NCBI GenBank assembly: GCA_964481145.1
Contig: CAYZTA010000027.1
Span: forward strand, 6,032-70,031
Source: Sandaracinus sp964481145
Lineage (GTDB): Bacteria; Myxococcota_A; Polyangia; Polyangiales; Sandaracinaceae
Direction: 5' to 3'
DNA length: 64,000 bases
Part shown: in pieces, positions 1 through 9,362 of the stretch
How the letters are laid out: each line of letters opens with the position of its first letter
Position numbering within the stretch: position 1 is the stretch's first letter
Program-made: the position numbers and the translations under genes
The notes under the pieces: model-generated
The model's input: the letters and a program-made list of their open reading frames with translations, nothing else
Database searches by the model: none
What the model was told of the DNA's origin: nothing

Positions 1-2147
1 CCGAGCGCACGCGTAGAGCGCGAACGTATGAGCCCATGTTCTCCGCGCAGGGGAACCCGATGAAAATGGAGCGACAGTAGGTCGACGGAGAAATGTTCGG
101 TCGCGAACGCATCGACGAGCCACGCGCCTCCGTTCGGGGTACGCAACTTGGAGATGATCGCGTGGGGAGCCTCTCGTTCCAGAGAGTCGAACTCTGTTTC
201 CGAGACGATCGCCACAGGAACGACATACGTCTCGGAATCACCTTCTGTGTAGATGACCTCGACCCATACGATGCGAGCGGATTCCATCTCGAAGATGTCG
301 ATGATCGTAAGATGGTCCATGGGGCGAGCCTTTCCCCGAAACCAGCGTCGCCGTCGGATCCATTCGCTCAACACGGGTTCGAGCTTTTCTCGTTCGCGAC
401 CGATGAAGAGAGAGGCGAGATCCGTTCGAAGAATTAGTTCGGGTACCGTCGCAGGAGGTCTTGAGTCGGGGGTGACGGATTCGATCGCAAACCAGTAAAA
501 AGAATGAGGGCCGAGCGTCAGCAAATAGGGGAGTGCCCCGATGGCAGGAAAAGAGTTGCGCCCAAAGAGCTCGACAGGAATTTGCCCCGAAAATTCGGAG
601 AGATCGAGTTGAACGAACTGGGGCGTTCGGGAGAGGTTTGCGACGATCAGGATGCGCTCTGAATCGGTGTAACGAAAAAAGGCAAGGATCTTCCCGTTCT
701 CGGGTTGCAACAGCTGAATGTCGCCGCGGCTGAAAGCGCGATACTTTTTCCGAAGGGCGATCAGACGTTTCATCCACCAGAGAAGTGAGTCGGAATTGTT
801 CTGCTGCGCTTCGACATTGATCGTCTCGTGGTGATATTCAGGATCGATGATGACTGGAAGAAAGAGCTTTTGAGGGTTGGCCTTGGAGAATCCAGCGTTC
901 CGGTCGGGGCTCCATTGCATGGGCGTTCTGACCGCATCACGATCGCCCAAATAAACATTGTCACCCATTCCGATCTCGTCACCGTAGTAGATGCATGGAG
1001 TGCCCGGCATCGAGAAGAGAAGGGCATTCATGAGTTCGACTTTTGCGCGCGTCTTCATGAGCGGCGCCAATCGCCGTCGGATGCCGAGATTGACGCGCAT
1101 CTGCGGATCGTGTGCGTACACGCGATACATAAAATCACGATCTTCGTCGGTGACCATTTCGAGGGTAAGTTCGTCGTGGTTCCTGAGGAAAACGGCCCAC
1201 TGTGAATTGGCGGGGAGTCTCGGCGTTTGCGCGAGAATATCGAGGATTGGAAAGCTGTTTTCGAGCTGAACCGACATGAACATCCGCGGCATCAGAGGGA
1301 AATGAAAGTTCATGTGGCACTCGTCGTCATCTCCAAAGTACGCGGCTGCATCCTCGGGCCATTGGTTCGCCTCGGCGAGCAACATTCGTCCTGGATATCG
1401 AGCGTCGATGTGTGCACGTAGACTCTTGAGGAACACATGCGTTTCAGGAAGGTTTTCGCAGTTGGTGCCCTCTCGTTCATAGAGATATGGAATCGCGTCG
1501 AGGCGCAGTCCGTCGACGCCCATCCCCATCCAATAGTCGACCGTGTCGAAGATCGCCTTCTGCACGTCGGGGCTGTCGAAATTTAGATCTGGCTGGTGTG
1601 AATAGAAACGATGCCAGTAGTAAGAGCGAGCGACGGGATCCCATGTCCAATTCGAGGACTCGTAATCTTGAAAAATGATCCTTGTGTCCTTGTATTTGGT
1701 GGGATCATCGCTCCATACGTAAAAATTTCTTTGGCGGCTACCTTTGGGTGCGCGACGTGCGCGCTCGAACCATGGATGTTGGTCAGAGGTATGATTGATA
1801 ACGAGTTCAGTGATGATTCGGATGCCACGACGATGTGCCTCTTTCAATAGGCGCTTGAAATCGCGCAAATTCCCATATTGAGGGTTGACTGACCAGTAAT
1901 CAGAGATGTCGTATCCTCCGTCCCGCTGCGGTGACGGATAGAACGGGAGAATCCAAATGGCCGTGATTCCGAGGTCCCGAACATAAGAGAGCTTCTCGAT
2001 GAGCCCTGGGAAATCGCCGATGCCGTCTCCGGTCGCATCGTAGAAGGCCCGCACGGGAATCTCGTAGATGATGGCATCTTTGTACCAAAGAGGGTCGAGG
2101 CCAATTCCCGAGCGTTCATCTTCGGAGATACGAAAGCGGTGAGGCAT
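1..2147 (-). CDS. treS: Trehalose synthase-maltokinase fusion (TreS-Mak), 3' end outside window
   Basis: The N-terminal ~550 residues are a GH13 trehalose synthase: the start reads WYKDAIIYEIPVRAFYDATG, the catalytic segment GLRLDAIPYL carries the nucleophile Asp, and the C-terminal beta domain ends near PYLLTLGPHSFYWFAI. The frame then continues into a maltokinase N-cap (WIRRRRWFRGKARPM, plus strand about 320-360) and stays open to base 1, so this is a bifunctional TreS-Mak, truncated at about residue 715. TreS interconverts trehalose and maltose; Mak phosphorylates maltose to maltose-1-phosphate, the substrate of GlgE. The ATG at 2147 lies 11 bp after the glgE stop, so the two are an operon and a metabolic pair. 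The family is certain; the maltokinase catalytic part is not visible. Confidence 0.93.
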   Translation of the reverse strand, partial: MPHRFRISEDERSGIGLDPLWYKDAIIYEIPVRAFYDATGDGIGDFPGLIEKLSYVRDLGITAIWILPFYPSPQRDGGYDISDYWSVNPQYGNLRDFKRLLKEAHRRGIRIITELVINHTSDQHPWFERARRAPKGSRQRNFYVWSDDPTKYKDTRIIFQDYESSNWTWDPVARSYYWHRFYSHQPDLNFDSPDVQKAIFDTVDYWMGMGVDGLRLDAIPYLYEREGTNCENLPETHVFLKSLRAHIDARYPGRMLLAEANQWPEDAAAYFGDDDECHMNFHFPLMPRMFMSVQLENSFPILDILAQTPRLPANSQWAVFLRNHDELTLEMVTDEDRDFMYRVYAHDPQMRVNLGIRRRLAPLMKTRAKVELMNALLFSMPGTPCIYYGDEIGMGDNVYLGDRDAVRTPMQWSPDRNAGFSKANPQKLFLPVIIDPEYHHETINVEAQQNNSDSLLWWMKRLIALRKKYRAFSRGDIQLLQPENGKILAFFRYTDSERILIVANLSRTPQFVQLDLSEFSGQIPVELFGRNSFPAIGALPYLLTLGPHSFYWFAIESVTPDSRPPATVPELILRTDLASLFIGREREKLEPVLSEWIRRRRWFRGKARPMDHLTIIDIFEMESARIVWVEVIYTEGDSETYVVPVAIVSETEFDSLEREAPHAIISKLRTPNGGAWLVDAFATEHFSVDLLSLHFHRVPLRGEHGLIRSRSTRAL

Positions 2148-2158
2148 CAGGCTCACTC

Positions 2159-4225
2159 TCAGGCGAAGTAGTCGAAGTCGCGTTCGGTGCGAAGCTTTCG
2201 CCTTACGGAAAAGATTTGTGCAGGCATCACATGGGGGTCGATTTCTATGTAGTTGCGCGGGCCATGCCAAAGGTATCGACCACCTCCGATCAAATCATGC
2301 ACTTGAAAGGCCTCGACGGGATCGCTCACGCCGAGTGCTTCGAGATCGAGCTCGACCCATCCGGATTGACGATGATGAAAATCGAAGCTGACGATGATGA
2401 CGAGGGCGTCGTCCTGCCAAAGTTTGCTGTAGGAGATGAGGAAGTCATTGTCTGTTGGATGAAAATGAAGTGTGTCGTTGCGTTGAAGGGCGGGGTGTTC
2501 ACTGCGAATTCGGTTGAGCCGTTTGACGATGTTTCGGATCGAATCTGGGCGGCCAAGGTCCCAGTTTTTGATCTCATATTTCTCGTTGTCTGCATATTCT
2601 CCCGAATTCGGGCGCGCCGTGCCTTCGAGCAATTCGAACGCGGGGCCGTAAATCCCGTAATGACTCGAGAGTGTTCCTGCCAGGATGAGACGTGCAACGA
2701 ATGCAGGGCGACCACCGAACTGAAGATCGTCGGGTAAAATGTCGGGGGTGTTGGGCCAAAAGCTTGGGCGAAAGAAGTCAATCGCCTCGGGGCTGGTCAA
2801 TGCACGGAGATATTCCGTGATGTCGTGTTTCGTGTTGCGCCACGTGAAGTATGTATAGCTTTGACTGAATCCGATCTTCGCCAGCGCATATTTGAGCGAT
2901 GGGCGGGTGAATGCTTCGGAGAGGAAGGTGATTTCGGGATGGGCATGTTTGATCGTCGAAATGCACCATTCCCAAAAAAACAGTGATTTCGTGTGAGGGT
3001 TGTCGACTCGAAAGATGGTGATCCCACGATCGATCCAGAAGAGAAAGATCTCCCGGAGAGCGATCCAAAGTGACTGCCAGTCCTCACATTCAAAATCGAA
3101 TGGATAAATGTCTTGGTATTTTTTTGGCGGGTTTTCTGCGTACTGAATCGTTCCGTCGGGACGATGGCGGAACCACTCTGGATGCTCTTGAACCCATGGG
3201 TGATCGGGAGAGGCCTGAAGGGCGATGTCGAGGGCGAGGCTCAAGCCGTACTCGTGGGCTCGCACTCGAAGGTGCTCGAATTCCTCGAATGTGCCGAGCG
3301 CTGGATGGATGCTCGTATGACCACCGTCGGTCGATCCGATGGCCCAGGGGCTGCCGACATCGTCCGAGTTTGCTGTAGGGTGATTGTTCTTCCCTTTACG
3401 AAATGAAAGGCCAATAGGGTGAATTGGTGGGAGATAAAGGACATCGAAGCCCATATCCCGGATGTAAGGAAGCCAACTCTCGGTCGTACGAAATGTACCG
3501 TGAGTTCCATCGTTGGAGGTAGAACGAGGGAAAAGCTCGTACCACGAGGCGAATCGGGCGTGGACAGGATCGACGACAATCGTCAGCGAGGCGCTCTGAT
3601 TTGCATGTCTTCGATCAGGATATGTGCGCGCCAGTGCACCAATTTCTGGAGAAAGTGCCAGCTGAACACGCTCTTTGAAGGGGATGTTTCCATCGCGAAC
3701 GGTACGCGCGTGATTCTCGAGTTCGATACGTCGTGAACCGCTTGCTCGTAGCGACGCTTCATTGAGAAGGTCAGCGATGATGACCAAATCGATTTCGTTC
3801 ACATCCGATGAAGCCGCTTTGTGCGAGAGCCCATCTTGGGCGGATGCGAATGTGTCGATCAAACCTTCGACCCGAAACTCCCAACGTCCGACTCGATCGA
3901 GCAAGAACTCCGCTGAAAACCGGTCTGATCCGTGAGAGCGAAGTGGGATTCGAGTCCAATCGTCGGCATCCGAGGCGCGATAGTGAGCGTACCCAGTCAC
4001 GAGATCGTGGCCATCTGCGACGAGTTCGGCTTCGATGCGAAAGACATCTCCGACGACCCGTTTGACGGGAAATCGTCCAGCGTCGACGGAAGGCTTGATC
4101 GAGGTGATGAAGACACGGCGGCGTCCGTCCAAAGACATGAAGGAACGGCTCGAATCGTCCGACTTCGTTTTCGGTCCCTTGTCGGGTGGTTGAGTCGAGC
4201 TTGCCATGGTCGCCTTGCTGGCCAT
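2159..4225 (-). CDS. glgE: Alpha-1,4-glucan:maltose-1-phosphate maltosyltransferase
   Basis: GlgE extends alpha-1,4-glucans using maltose-1-phosphate. The 688-residue protein has the family N-domain (RVFITSIKPSVDAGRFPVKR, about residue 38 on) and a GH13 barrel. The nucleophile is Asp408 in FRVDNPHTKS and the acid/base is Glu437 in FLSEAFTRP; their 29-residue spacing equals that of the Streptomyces enzyme (Asp394/Glu423). The first ~30 residues are low complexity, so ATG 4207 is an alternative start; GGAA 5 nt upstream supports 4225. It is first in an operon with treS-mak, together covering trehalose to maltose to maltose-1-phosphate to glucan. A branching enzyme would be expected next, outside the window. 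Confidence 0.95.
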   Translation of the reverse strand: MASKATMASSTQPPDKGPKTKSDDSSRSFMSLDGRRRVFITSIKPSVDAGRFPVKRVVGDVFRIEAELVADGHDLVTGYAHYRASDADDWTRIPLRSHGSDRFSAEFLLDRVGRWEFRVEGLIDTFASAQDGLSHKAASSDVNEIDLVIIADLLNEASLRASGSRRIELENHARTVRDGNIPFKERVQLALSPEIGALARTYPDRRHANQSASLTIVVDPVHARFASWYELFPRSTSNDGTHGTFRTTESWLPYIRDMGFDVLYLPPIHPIGLSFRKGKNNHPTANSDDVGSPWAIGSTDGGHTSIHPALGTFEEFEHLRVRAHEYGLSLALDIALQASPDHPWVQEHPEWFRHRPDGTIQYAENPPKKYQDIYPFDFECEDWQSLWIALREIFLFWIDRGITIFRVDNPHTKSLFFWEWCISTIKHAHPEITFLSEAFTRPSLKYALAKIGFSQSYTYFTWRNTKHDITEYLRALTSPEAIDFFRPSFWPNTPDILPDDLQFGGRPAFVARLILAGTLSSHYGIYGPAFELLEGTARPNSGEYADNEKYEIKNWDLGRPDSIRNIVKRLNRIRSEHPALQRNDTLHFHPTDNDFLISYSKLWQDDALVIIVSFDFHHRQSGWVELDLEALGVSDPVEAFQVHDLIGGGRYLWHGPRNYIEIDPHVMPAQIFSVRRKLRTERDFDYFA

Positions 4226-4337
4226 CTAGATTCCGATTTCGGGACGACAATGTCGCGATGCTCGATATCGATGGTCTGAGCTCGGCGCGTGCTTTGCTCC
4301 TCCCACGAGGAATTCCAAACCGTGCGGGGAGAACAAG

Positions 4338-4862
4338 ATGAGAGCGACTGATGTACTTGAGGAGCAGCATCGAGAGGTGGAAAGCCTCTTCGAAGATCTG
4401 GAGATTGGATCCGGTGACCGGACCGAGCTGCTTCGTGTGCTGGCGTCCCGACTCGCGGCTCATATGCGTATCGAAGAAGAGATCTTCTATCCGCGCGTGC
4501 GAGAGATGTTACCGGATATGGTTCTCGAGAGTCTCGAAGAACATACACTGGCCGCGTTTGCATTGAAGCGATTGGCCGCGGTAGGCGTGAATCATGAGAG
4601 TTTTGACGCGAAATTGAAGGCGCTGAAGGATGTGACCCTTCACCACATTCGAGAAGAGGAGGCAGAGATATTCCCCAATGTGTTGCGTGTGCTTTCAGAC
4701 AATGAGCTCGAGGAACTCGGAATGAGTTTGGAAAGACGATTTCAGACCGTCATCGAATCGGGGTACGGAGCTTCCCTCGTTCGGAGCCGTCGAAATGGAA
4801 GTCGTGCTCAGGCCTCGTCGGACCAAACCTCGCAGAAAGAATCACATTCTGAGCGGACATGA
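4338..4862 (+). CDS. Hemerythrin HHE domain protein
   Basis: 174 residues with a four-helix hemerythrin-like fold expected to hold a di-iron (or similar) site. Ligand-type residues are visible in order: EQHREVE (residues 9-15), HMRIEEEIFYP (about 42-52), LEEHTLA (about 67-73) and HHIREEEAEIFP (about 101-112). The C-terminal 30 residues are Ser/Arg/Gln rich and probably disordered. GGGGAGAAC seven bases before the ATG decides the start. It is divergent from glgE with a ~110 bp shared promoter region. Such proteins sense or buffer O2, NO or iron; which one applies here cannot be told. Confidence 0.9.
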   Translation: MRATDVLEEQHREVESLFEDLEIGSGDRTELLRVLASRLAAHMRIEEEIFYPRVREMLPDMVLESLEEHTLAAFALKRLAAVGVNHESFDAKLKALKDVTLHHIREEEAEIFPNVLRVLSDNELEELGMSLERRFQTVIESGYGASLVRSRRNGSRAQASSDQTSQKESHSERT

Positions 4863-4878
4863 GCGAGAGTGGGCGAGA

Positions 4879-5214
4879 TCAAATGTCACGCTTGGGGCGG
4901 GCTTGACGCACATCGGGACCAAGCGTCGTGTCCGCCCGTTCTCGTAACCCGTACTCTTTGAAGTCGCGGGCGGTGGGAACCGCTCCGATGACACCACGGG
5001 CGAAGTCGCTCCCCTCTTGGACGTCATCGTCCGCGGGAGTGTCGAACTCGTCCTCGATGTTCGCCTCTCTGAGATCTTCGTCTTCATGGGCTTCGATCTC
5101 TTCGAGCGGCAACACTTCGGCGAGCGTGCCGTCCTTCTCGTCCAAGCTGGCTCGATCGGAAGTCGTGCGATCTTCCATCATCGACGTCTTGACTCCGATA
5201 TCACGTTCTCCCAT
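4879..5214 (-). CDS. Acidic hypothetical protein
   Basis: 111 residues, strongly acidic in the middle (EEIEAHEDEDLREANIEDEF), with no membrane segment or signal peptide and no family I recognise. A good ribosome site (AAGGTGAT then five bases before the ATG at 5214) and steady coding-like composition support it being real. It is the last of a minus-strand run (DUF1206 protein, small membrane protein, this) and converges on the hemerythrin gene with a 16-bp gap. It is probably cytosolic and partly disordered. Confidence 0.65.
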   Translation of the reverse strand: MGERDIGVKTSMMEDRTTSDRASLDEKDGTLAEVLPLEEIEAHEDEDLREANIEDEFDTPADDDVQEGSDFARGVIGAVPTARDFKEYGLRERADTTLGPDVRQARPKRDI

Positions 5215-5243
5215 GAGATCACCTTGATTGGGTTTTGTGGGGA

Positions 5244-5531
5244 TTAAAATGAAACGCCAAGCATCAAGGCGGTGACGACACTGATGAGGCTGATCGCTAA
5301 AAGGAGGATCAACCCTCCGACGATACCCAAACCAGGTTTGGGAGGTTGTTTTACGTTCGTTCCCGTCAGGGTCGGATCATCGAGTGTCGGAGTGCGTTCT
5401 TGCGGCATTCCAGGGCGCGGCGTGCTACGAACCAGCAGTTCGTCCGGAGGAATGCTCAGATTGCCGAAATGTCCGCCGTCATCCGGCGGTGCGGCAATGA
5501 GTCCGGGGTCGATGCGAGGACGACGCTCCAT
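5244..5531 (-). CDS. Small C-terminally anchored membrane protein
   Basis: 95 residues: a Pro-rich soluble N-terminal part (about 1-65), then one hydrophobic segment LGIVGGLILLLAISLISVV close to the C-terminus, so it is probably tail-anchored with the N-terminus in the cytosol. The frame is open upstream to a TTG at 5585 overlapping the DUF1206 gene, but the ATG at 5531 has an AAGGA site about eight bases upstream and is preferred. It sits between the DUF1206 gene and the acidic protein, all minus strand. No family recognised. Confidence 0.6.
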   Translation of the reverse strand: MERRPRIDPGLIAAPPDDGGHFGNLSIPPDELLVRSTPRPGMPQERTPTLDDPTLTGTNVKQPPKPGLGIVGGLILLLAISLISVVTALMLGVSF

Positions 5532-5581
5532 TTTCGAATCCTTCTTCTGAAGGTCTTCGCAAACGGCGTGCCTCATATGCT

Positions 5582-6403
5582 TCAAGAGCGGATGTTTCGG
5601 TAGCGTGCTTGGACCAGCTGAAAAATCCCATATGTGACGAAACCTATCGCAATCGCGAACAAGAGCGCGCGTCCAGAGGCGTGTGACATGACAATGCGAA
5701 ACGCATCATCGATGTTCACACGCTGAATAATTTGAGCATGAAGCCCGAGCTGTATGATGAGTGATCCGATGACGACCAGCACAAGACCGCGTGTGAAAAG
5801 GCCCGCGCGTCCTACCCGCATCGCAAAACGGCGCTCTCGAGAGCTCATCTTCGTGACTCGAAGTACGCGAGTGAAATCAACGACCCAAGATCGATAGATC
5901 TCGAAGAGGGCAAACAGGACAACCGCCGTTCCAGCTCCAATGATGAGCGGAGGTCCGAGTTGCCACTCGAGGATTCCAGACGCCCATTCCTGTTCCCAGG
6001 GAGCATCAGTGCGGGATGGTGTGTCCATGACGAGATCGAGAGCTGCAACTCCGAGTGCACAATAAACAATGCCACTGACGATGAAGCTTCCTCGCTTGGC
6101 GAGGCGCGTTGCGCCACGTTTCGGAGTGTGCTCCGGGTCAATGGCAGCTTCTAGGAATCGCCAACACCCGAAGGCGAGCATTCCGAGGGCAATGAGGACC
6201 ACGAACGCATCGACGAACGGATTCACCCCCGGAAAAACCCGGATGTCCGGATGATCATCCGTGCTCGCACGATGTCCGAGTGTGGCAAAAGCGACGAGCG
6301 CACCAATCATCAAATGGACGACTCCGTTCATGAGATATCCGACGCGGACAAGGGAAGAAGCCCAAGTCGGCGTTGGATGGAGTGTGCGTGTCGCCGTCGT
6401 CAT
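5582..6403 (-). CDS. DUF1206 family integral membrane protein
   Basis: 273 residues with about six membrane segments arranged as three repeated pairs, each starting with a GY/G..NG or GxVYxxxG pattern (VGYLMNGVVHLMIGALVAF near residue 20; SGIVYCALGVAAL near 110; TRGLVLVVIGSLIIQ near 205). This matches the DUF1206 architecture. Function is unknown for the family. It heads a run of three minus-strand genes. An ATG at 6403 is the only sensible start, although its ribosome site is weak. Confidence 0.85.
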   Translation of the reverse strand: MTTATRTLHPTPTWASSLVRVGYLMNGVVHLMIGALVAFATLGHRASTDDHPDIRVFPGVNPFVDAFVVLIALGMLAFGCWRFLEAAIDPEHTPKRGATRLAKRGSFIVSGIVYCALGVAALDLVMDTPSRTDAPWEQEWASGILEWQLGPPLIIGAGTAVVLFALFEIYRSWVVDFTRVLRVTKMSSRERRFAMRVGRAGLFTRGLVLVVIGSLIIQLGLHAQIIQRVNIDDAFRIVMSHASGRALLFAIAIGFVTYGIFQLVQARYRNIRS

Positions 6404-6479
6404 CGCGTTGTCTACCGGAAAACGCGAGCACGCTTTGTGCCGTTGGCTTGTGTCTCGAACGGTTCATCTCGTAATGAGG

Positions 6480-7751
6480 CTATTTCTCGACGAAATCGAG
6501 GTCTTTGCCGTAGGTCTCCTCGATTGCGAGAAGAGATACGATGGAGACAATGATGACGAAAGTGCCAACGATGATGGCGGCCTTGGGTTCGCCTGTCCCC
6601 TCGCCACCCAGGGCATCGCGTAAGGCGATATAAAGAAGTGAAACAGGCACCAACGCCCCACGTACGAAATTCGGCGCCGTGGTGGCTGCGGTGGCCCTCA
6701 AGTTTGTCCCGAACTGCTCGGCGGCGACCGTCACGAACACGGCCCAGTATCCATTTGCGATGCCGATGAAGAAGCAACCGACATAGAACGTCGTCGTCGA
6801 GATCGGTCCAATCGTGAAGTAATAGATGAGCGCGCCCGCGTTGAGCACACAGAATCCGAGCAGAGCACGCTTACGACTCCGCGCGAGCTGACTCATGACG
6901 CCGCTTGCGAAGTCACCGATGGCGAGACCCGAGTAGCAAAAAAAGACGGCCCACGCCGGATCTGGCGTGGGATCCATTCCAAGTGCATGTCCAATGGCAT
7001 TTCCGAAAAACACGAGAATGCCAATCGCATACCAAATAGGTACACCCACGAGCACGACTCCGATATAGCGCTTGGCTCGATTCCATGATGTAAAGAGAGA
7101 GAGGAAATTGCCTCGTGCGATATCCGCCCGTGCATGCATCTTCTCGAACATCCCAGATTCGAAAATGGACGCGCGTAGGACGAGCAGCGCGAGGCCGAGG
7201 CCGCCGCCAATCCAATAAGCCACATACCAAGTTGCGATCTTGGAGACACCCACCGCCAAAAGTGCCCCGCATATGCCAACTCCGGCGATGATCGTCGTCG
7301 CCCAGCCACGGGTCTTCGCGGGCAGGAGCTCGGTGACCAACGTAACACCTGCGCCGAGCTCGCCGGCCAATCCGAAACCAGCAACGAATCGCAGTACGGC
7401 ATACGTGGGGACGTCGGTCACGAAACCGTTGGCGATGTTCGCGACAGAATAGAGGAGGATCGAACCAAAGAGAACGGAGAGGCGCCCTCGTTTGTCTCCG
7501 AGGACACCCCATGCGACTCCGCCGATCAGCATGCCAAACATCTGCACGTCGAGCAGGTAATGGCCGACGTCGTTCATCTGTTCCGCCGGAACACCGATGG
7601 CCTGTAGACTGGGGATCCGGACGACCCCGAAGAGAATCAGATCGTAGATATCGACGAGGTAGCCGAGCGCGGCGACCAAGACAGTGAGCTTCCGAGAGCG
7701 TGTGATCTGATCGGCCGAAAGTAGGGAGAAGACTGTCGTTTTCGAGACCAT
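6480..7751 (-). CDS. MFS transporter
   Basis: 423 residues and about 12 membrane segments. The first segments give YLVDIYDLILFGVVR and the loop 2-3 motif GVLGDKRGRLSVLFGS, the major facilitator signature; RFVAGFGLAGELGAGVTLVTE resembles segment 4-5 of the metabolite:H+ symporter (sugar/organic acid) branch. The substrate is unknown. It is divergent from the DASS symporter at 7812 with only 60 bp between them, so both may be controlled from one short region and could handle related organic acids. GAGG lies upstream of the ATG at 7751. Confidence 0.9.
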   Translation of the reverse strand: MVSKTTVFSLLSADQITRSRKLTVLVAALGYLVDIYDLILFGVVRIPSLQAIGVPAEQMNDVGHYLLDVQMFGMLIGGVAWGVLGDKRGRLSVLFGSILLYSVANIANGFVTDVPTYAVLRFVAGFGLAGELGAGVTLVTELLPAKTRGWATTIIAGVGICGALLAVGVSKIATWYVAYWIGGGLGLALLVLRASIFESGMFEKMHARADIARGNFLSLFTSWNRAKRYIGVVLVGVPIWYAIGILVFFGNAIGHALGMDPTPDPAWAVFFCYSGLAIGDFASGVMSQLARSRKRALLGFCVLNAGALIYYFTIGPISTTTFYVGCFFIGIANGYWAVFVTVAAEQFGTNLRATAATTAPNFVRGALVPVSLLYIALRDALGGEGTGEPKAAIIVGTFVIIVSIVSLLAIEETYGKDLDFVEK

Positions 7752-7811
7752 GGGAGGCGAAACCTCGCAAGGGTTTCGTTCGAACGCAACAAGGCGACAG
7801 TCCTACTTCGT

Positions 7812-9341
7812 ATGATTGGGGACTTGACGGCGAACCTTGGCTCGGGCGAAGACGCTTACGTGAGCGAGAACAAAGAGCTTTCTAGAGCGGACGCCGATCC
7901 TCCCGGCCGTTTACGGTGGACCCTTGGGGCTGTTCTCGTGCCGCTCGCATTCGTGTTGCTGTGGTTTGCGCCTCTTCCACTCGAACCACGAGCCCATCGG
8001 CTGGTCGCAATCTTCGCCGCCGTGCTGATTGCATGGGTCACTGAAGTCATTCCGGTGGCGGCCACATCTCTGATGATCGCCCCCATGCTCTTGCTGTGCG
8101 GCATCACCGATGCTGCGACGGCATTTCGTTATTACGCAGATCCGCTCCTTTATCTTTTCGTTGGTGGATTCATGCTGGCCGAGTCGATGAGGCGCCACGG
8201 TCTCGACCGGCGCTTCGCAACGGCGATGGTCTCACTGCCTTTCATTCGTGACGAACCGTTGCGAATGCAGGTGGCCATGATCGTGGCCGCAGTGATCATG
8301 TCGATGTGGATCAGCAACACGGCCACTTGCGCGATCATGATGCCGATTCTTCTTGGAATGCCAGGCTTGGAGCGGCCACAAAAACCAGGCGCGTCAGACC
8401 CCGCCACAGGCCCTTTGCTCGCGATTGGCTATGCGTGCTCGACTGCTGGTCTCGGGACCCTTCTAGGAACGCCCCCCAATCTCATCACAGTGCGTTTGCT
8501 TGCCGAGAGTGGAATCCAAATCGGATTTGTCGAATGGCTTTCCATTGGGGTTCCTGCGGCGATCCTGCTTTCGATCGCCGCGGCGTTCATCACGATTCGC
8601 CGTAACAAAGAGCCATTTCCTGGAGGTATGTGGGAACCTCGAGTCGAACCGTGGTCTCGCGGCGAAAAGTGGACGGCGGGCGCCTTCATGGTTGCTGTGG
8701 TGGGATGGACGTTCCCGCCGTTTGCGCAGTTGTTCGGTGTCCCTTTCGCCGATGAATTGGATGCCGCGCTTCATCCCGGTGCCGTCGCCATCCTCGCGTG
8801 CTTGCCTCTTTTCTTCGTCCCAGAACGTTCGAGCGTCCACGGAGTCGGGGGAGCTCCTCCGATTTTGCCGTGGAGCACAGCTGTCCGAATCGATTGGGGG
8901 GTCATTCTGCTGTTCGGAGGAGGGATATCGCTCGGGACTCAACTCGAGCAAACGGGGCTCGCACGCACGATGGCGAGTGCTGTGGTGAATGCGACGGGCC
9001 CCACCGACGTTTGGACGCTCGCTGCGATCGCGTGCTTTGCAACCGTCGTCCTCAGCGAGGTCGCCTCCAACACGGCCGCAGCAAATATTTTGGTGCCGCT
9101 CGTCATTGCGCTTTCGACCGAACTCCACATATCGCCCATTCCACCTGTGCTCGCCGTTGGGATGGGAGCAAGTATCGGTTTTATGTTGCCCATCGCCACA
9201 GGGCCAAATGCGTTGATCTTCGGCACTGGTCGGGTGCCTCAAGTGGCAATGATGCGCGCTGGATTCGTTCTCGATATCGTGTGCTGGGTGTTGGTTCTTC
9301 TCTTGTTGCGTTTGATTTGTCCACTCATGGGCTGGGTTTGA
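7812..9341 (+). CDS. DASS/SLC13 family anion symporter (dicarboxylate or sulfate)
   Basis: 509 residues with about 11-12 membrane segments. It has the two DASS substrate/Na+ motifs: SNTATCAIMMP in the first half and SNTAAANILVP in the second, plus GTPPNLI and TGPNALIFGTG hairpin-loop sequences. This family (SdcS, CitT type) imports di- or tricarboxylates with sodium, or exchanges them; some members take sulfate. The ATG at 7812 lacks a clear ribosome site; a GTG at 7860 is an alternative and would lose only a polar N-terminal tail. It is divergent from the MFS gene. Confidence 0.92.
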   Translation: MIGDLTANLGSGEDAYVSENKELSRADADPPGRLRWTLGAVLVPLAFVLLWFAPLPLEPRAHRLVAIFAAVLIAWVTEVIPVAATSLMIAPMLLLCGITDAATAFRYYADPLLYLFVGGFMLAESMRRHGLDRRFATAMVSLPFIRDEPLRMQVAMIVAAVIMSMWISNTATCAIMMPILLGMPGLERPQKPGASDPATGPLLAIGYACSTAGLGTLLGTPPNLITVRLLAESGIQIGFVEWLSIGVPAAILLSIAAAFITIRRNKEPFPGGMWEPRVEPWSRGEKWTAGAFMVAVVGWTFPPFAQLFGVPFADELDAALHPGAVAILACLPLFFVPERSSVHGVGGAPPILPWSTAVRIDWGVILLFGGGISLGTQLEQTGLARTMASAVVNATGPTDVWTLAAIACFATVVLSEVASNTAAANILVPLVIALSTELHISPIPPVLAVGMGASIGFMLPIATGPNALIFGTGRVPQVAMMRAGFVLDIVCWVLVLLLLRLICPLMGWV

Positions 9342-9362
9342 TTTGATCTGGTCGAGGTCTTG

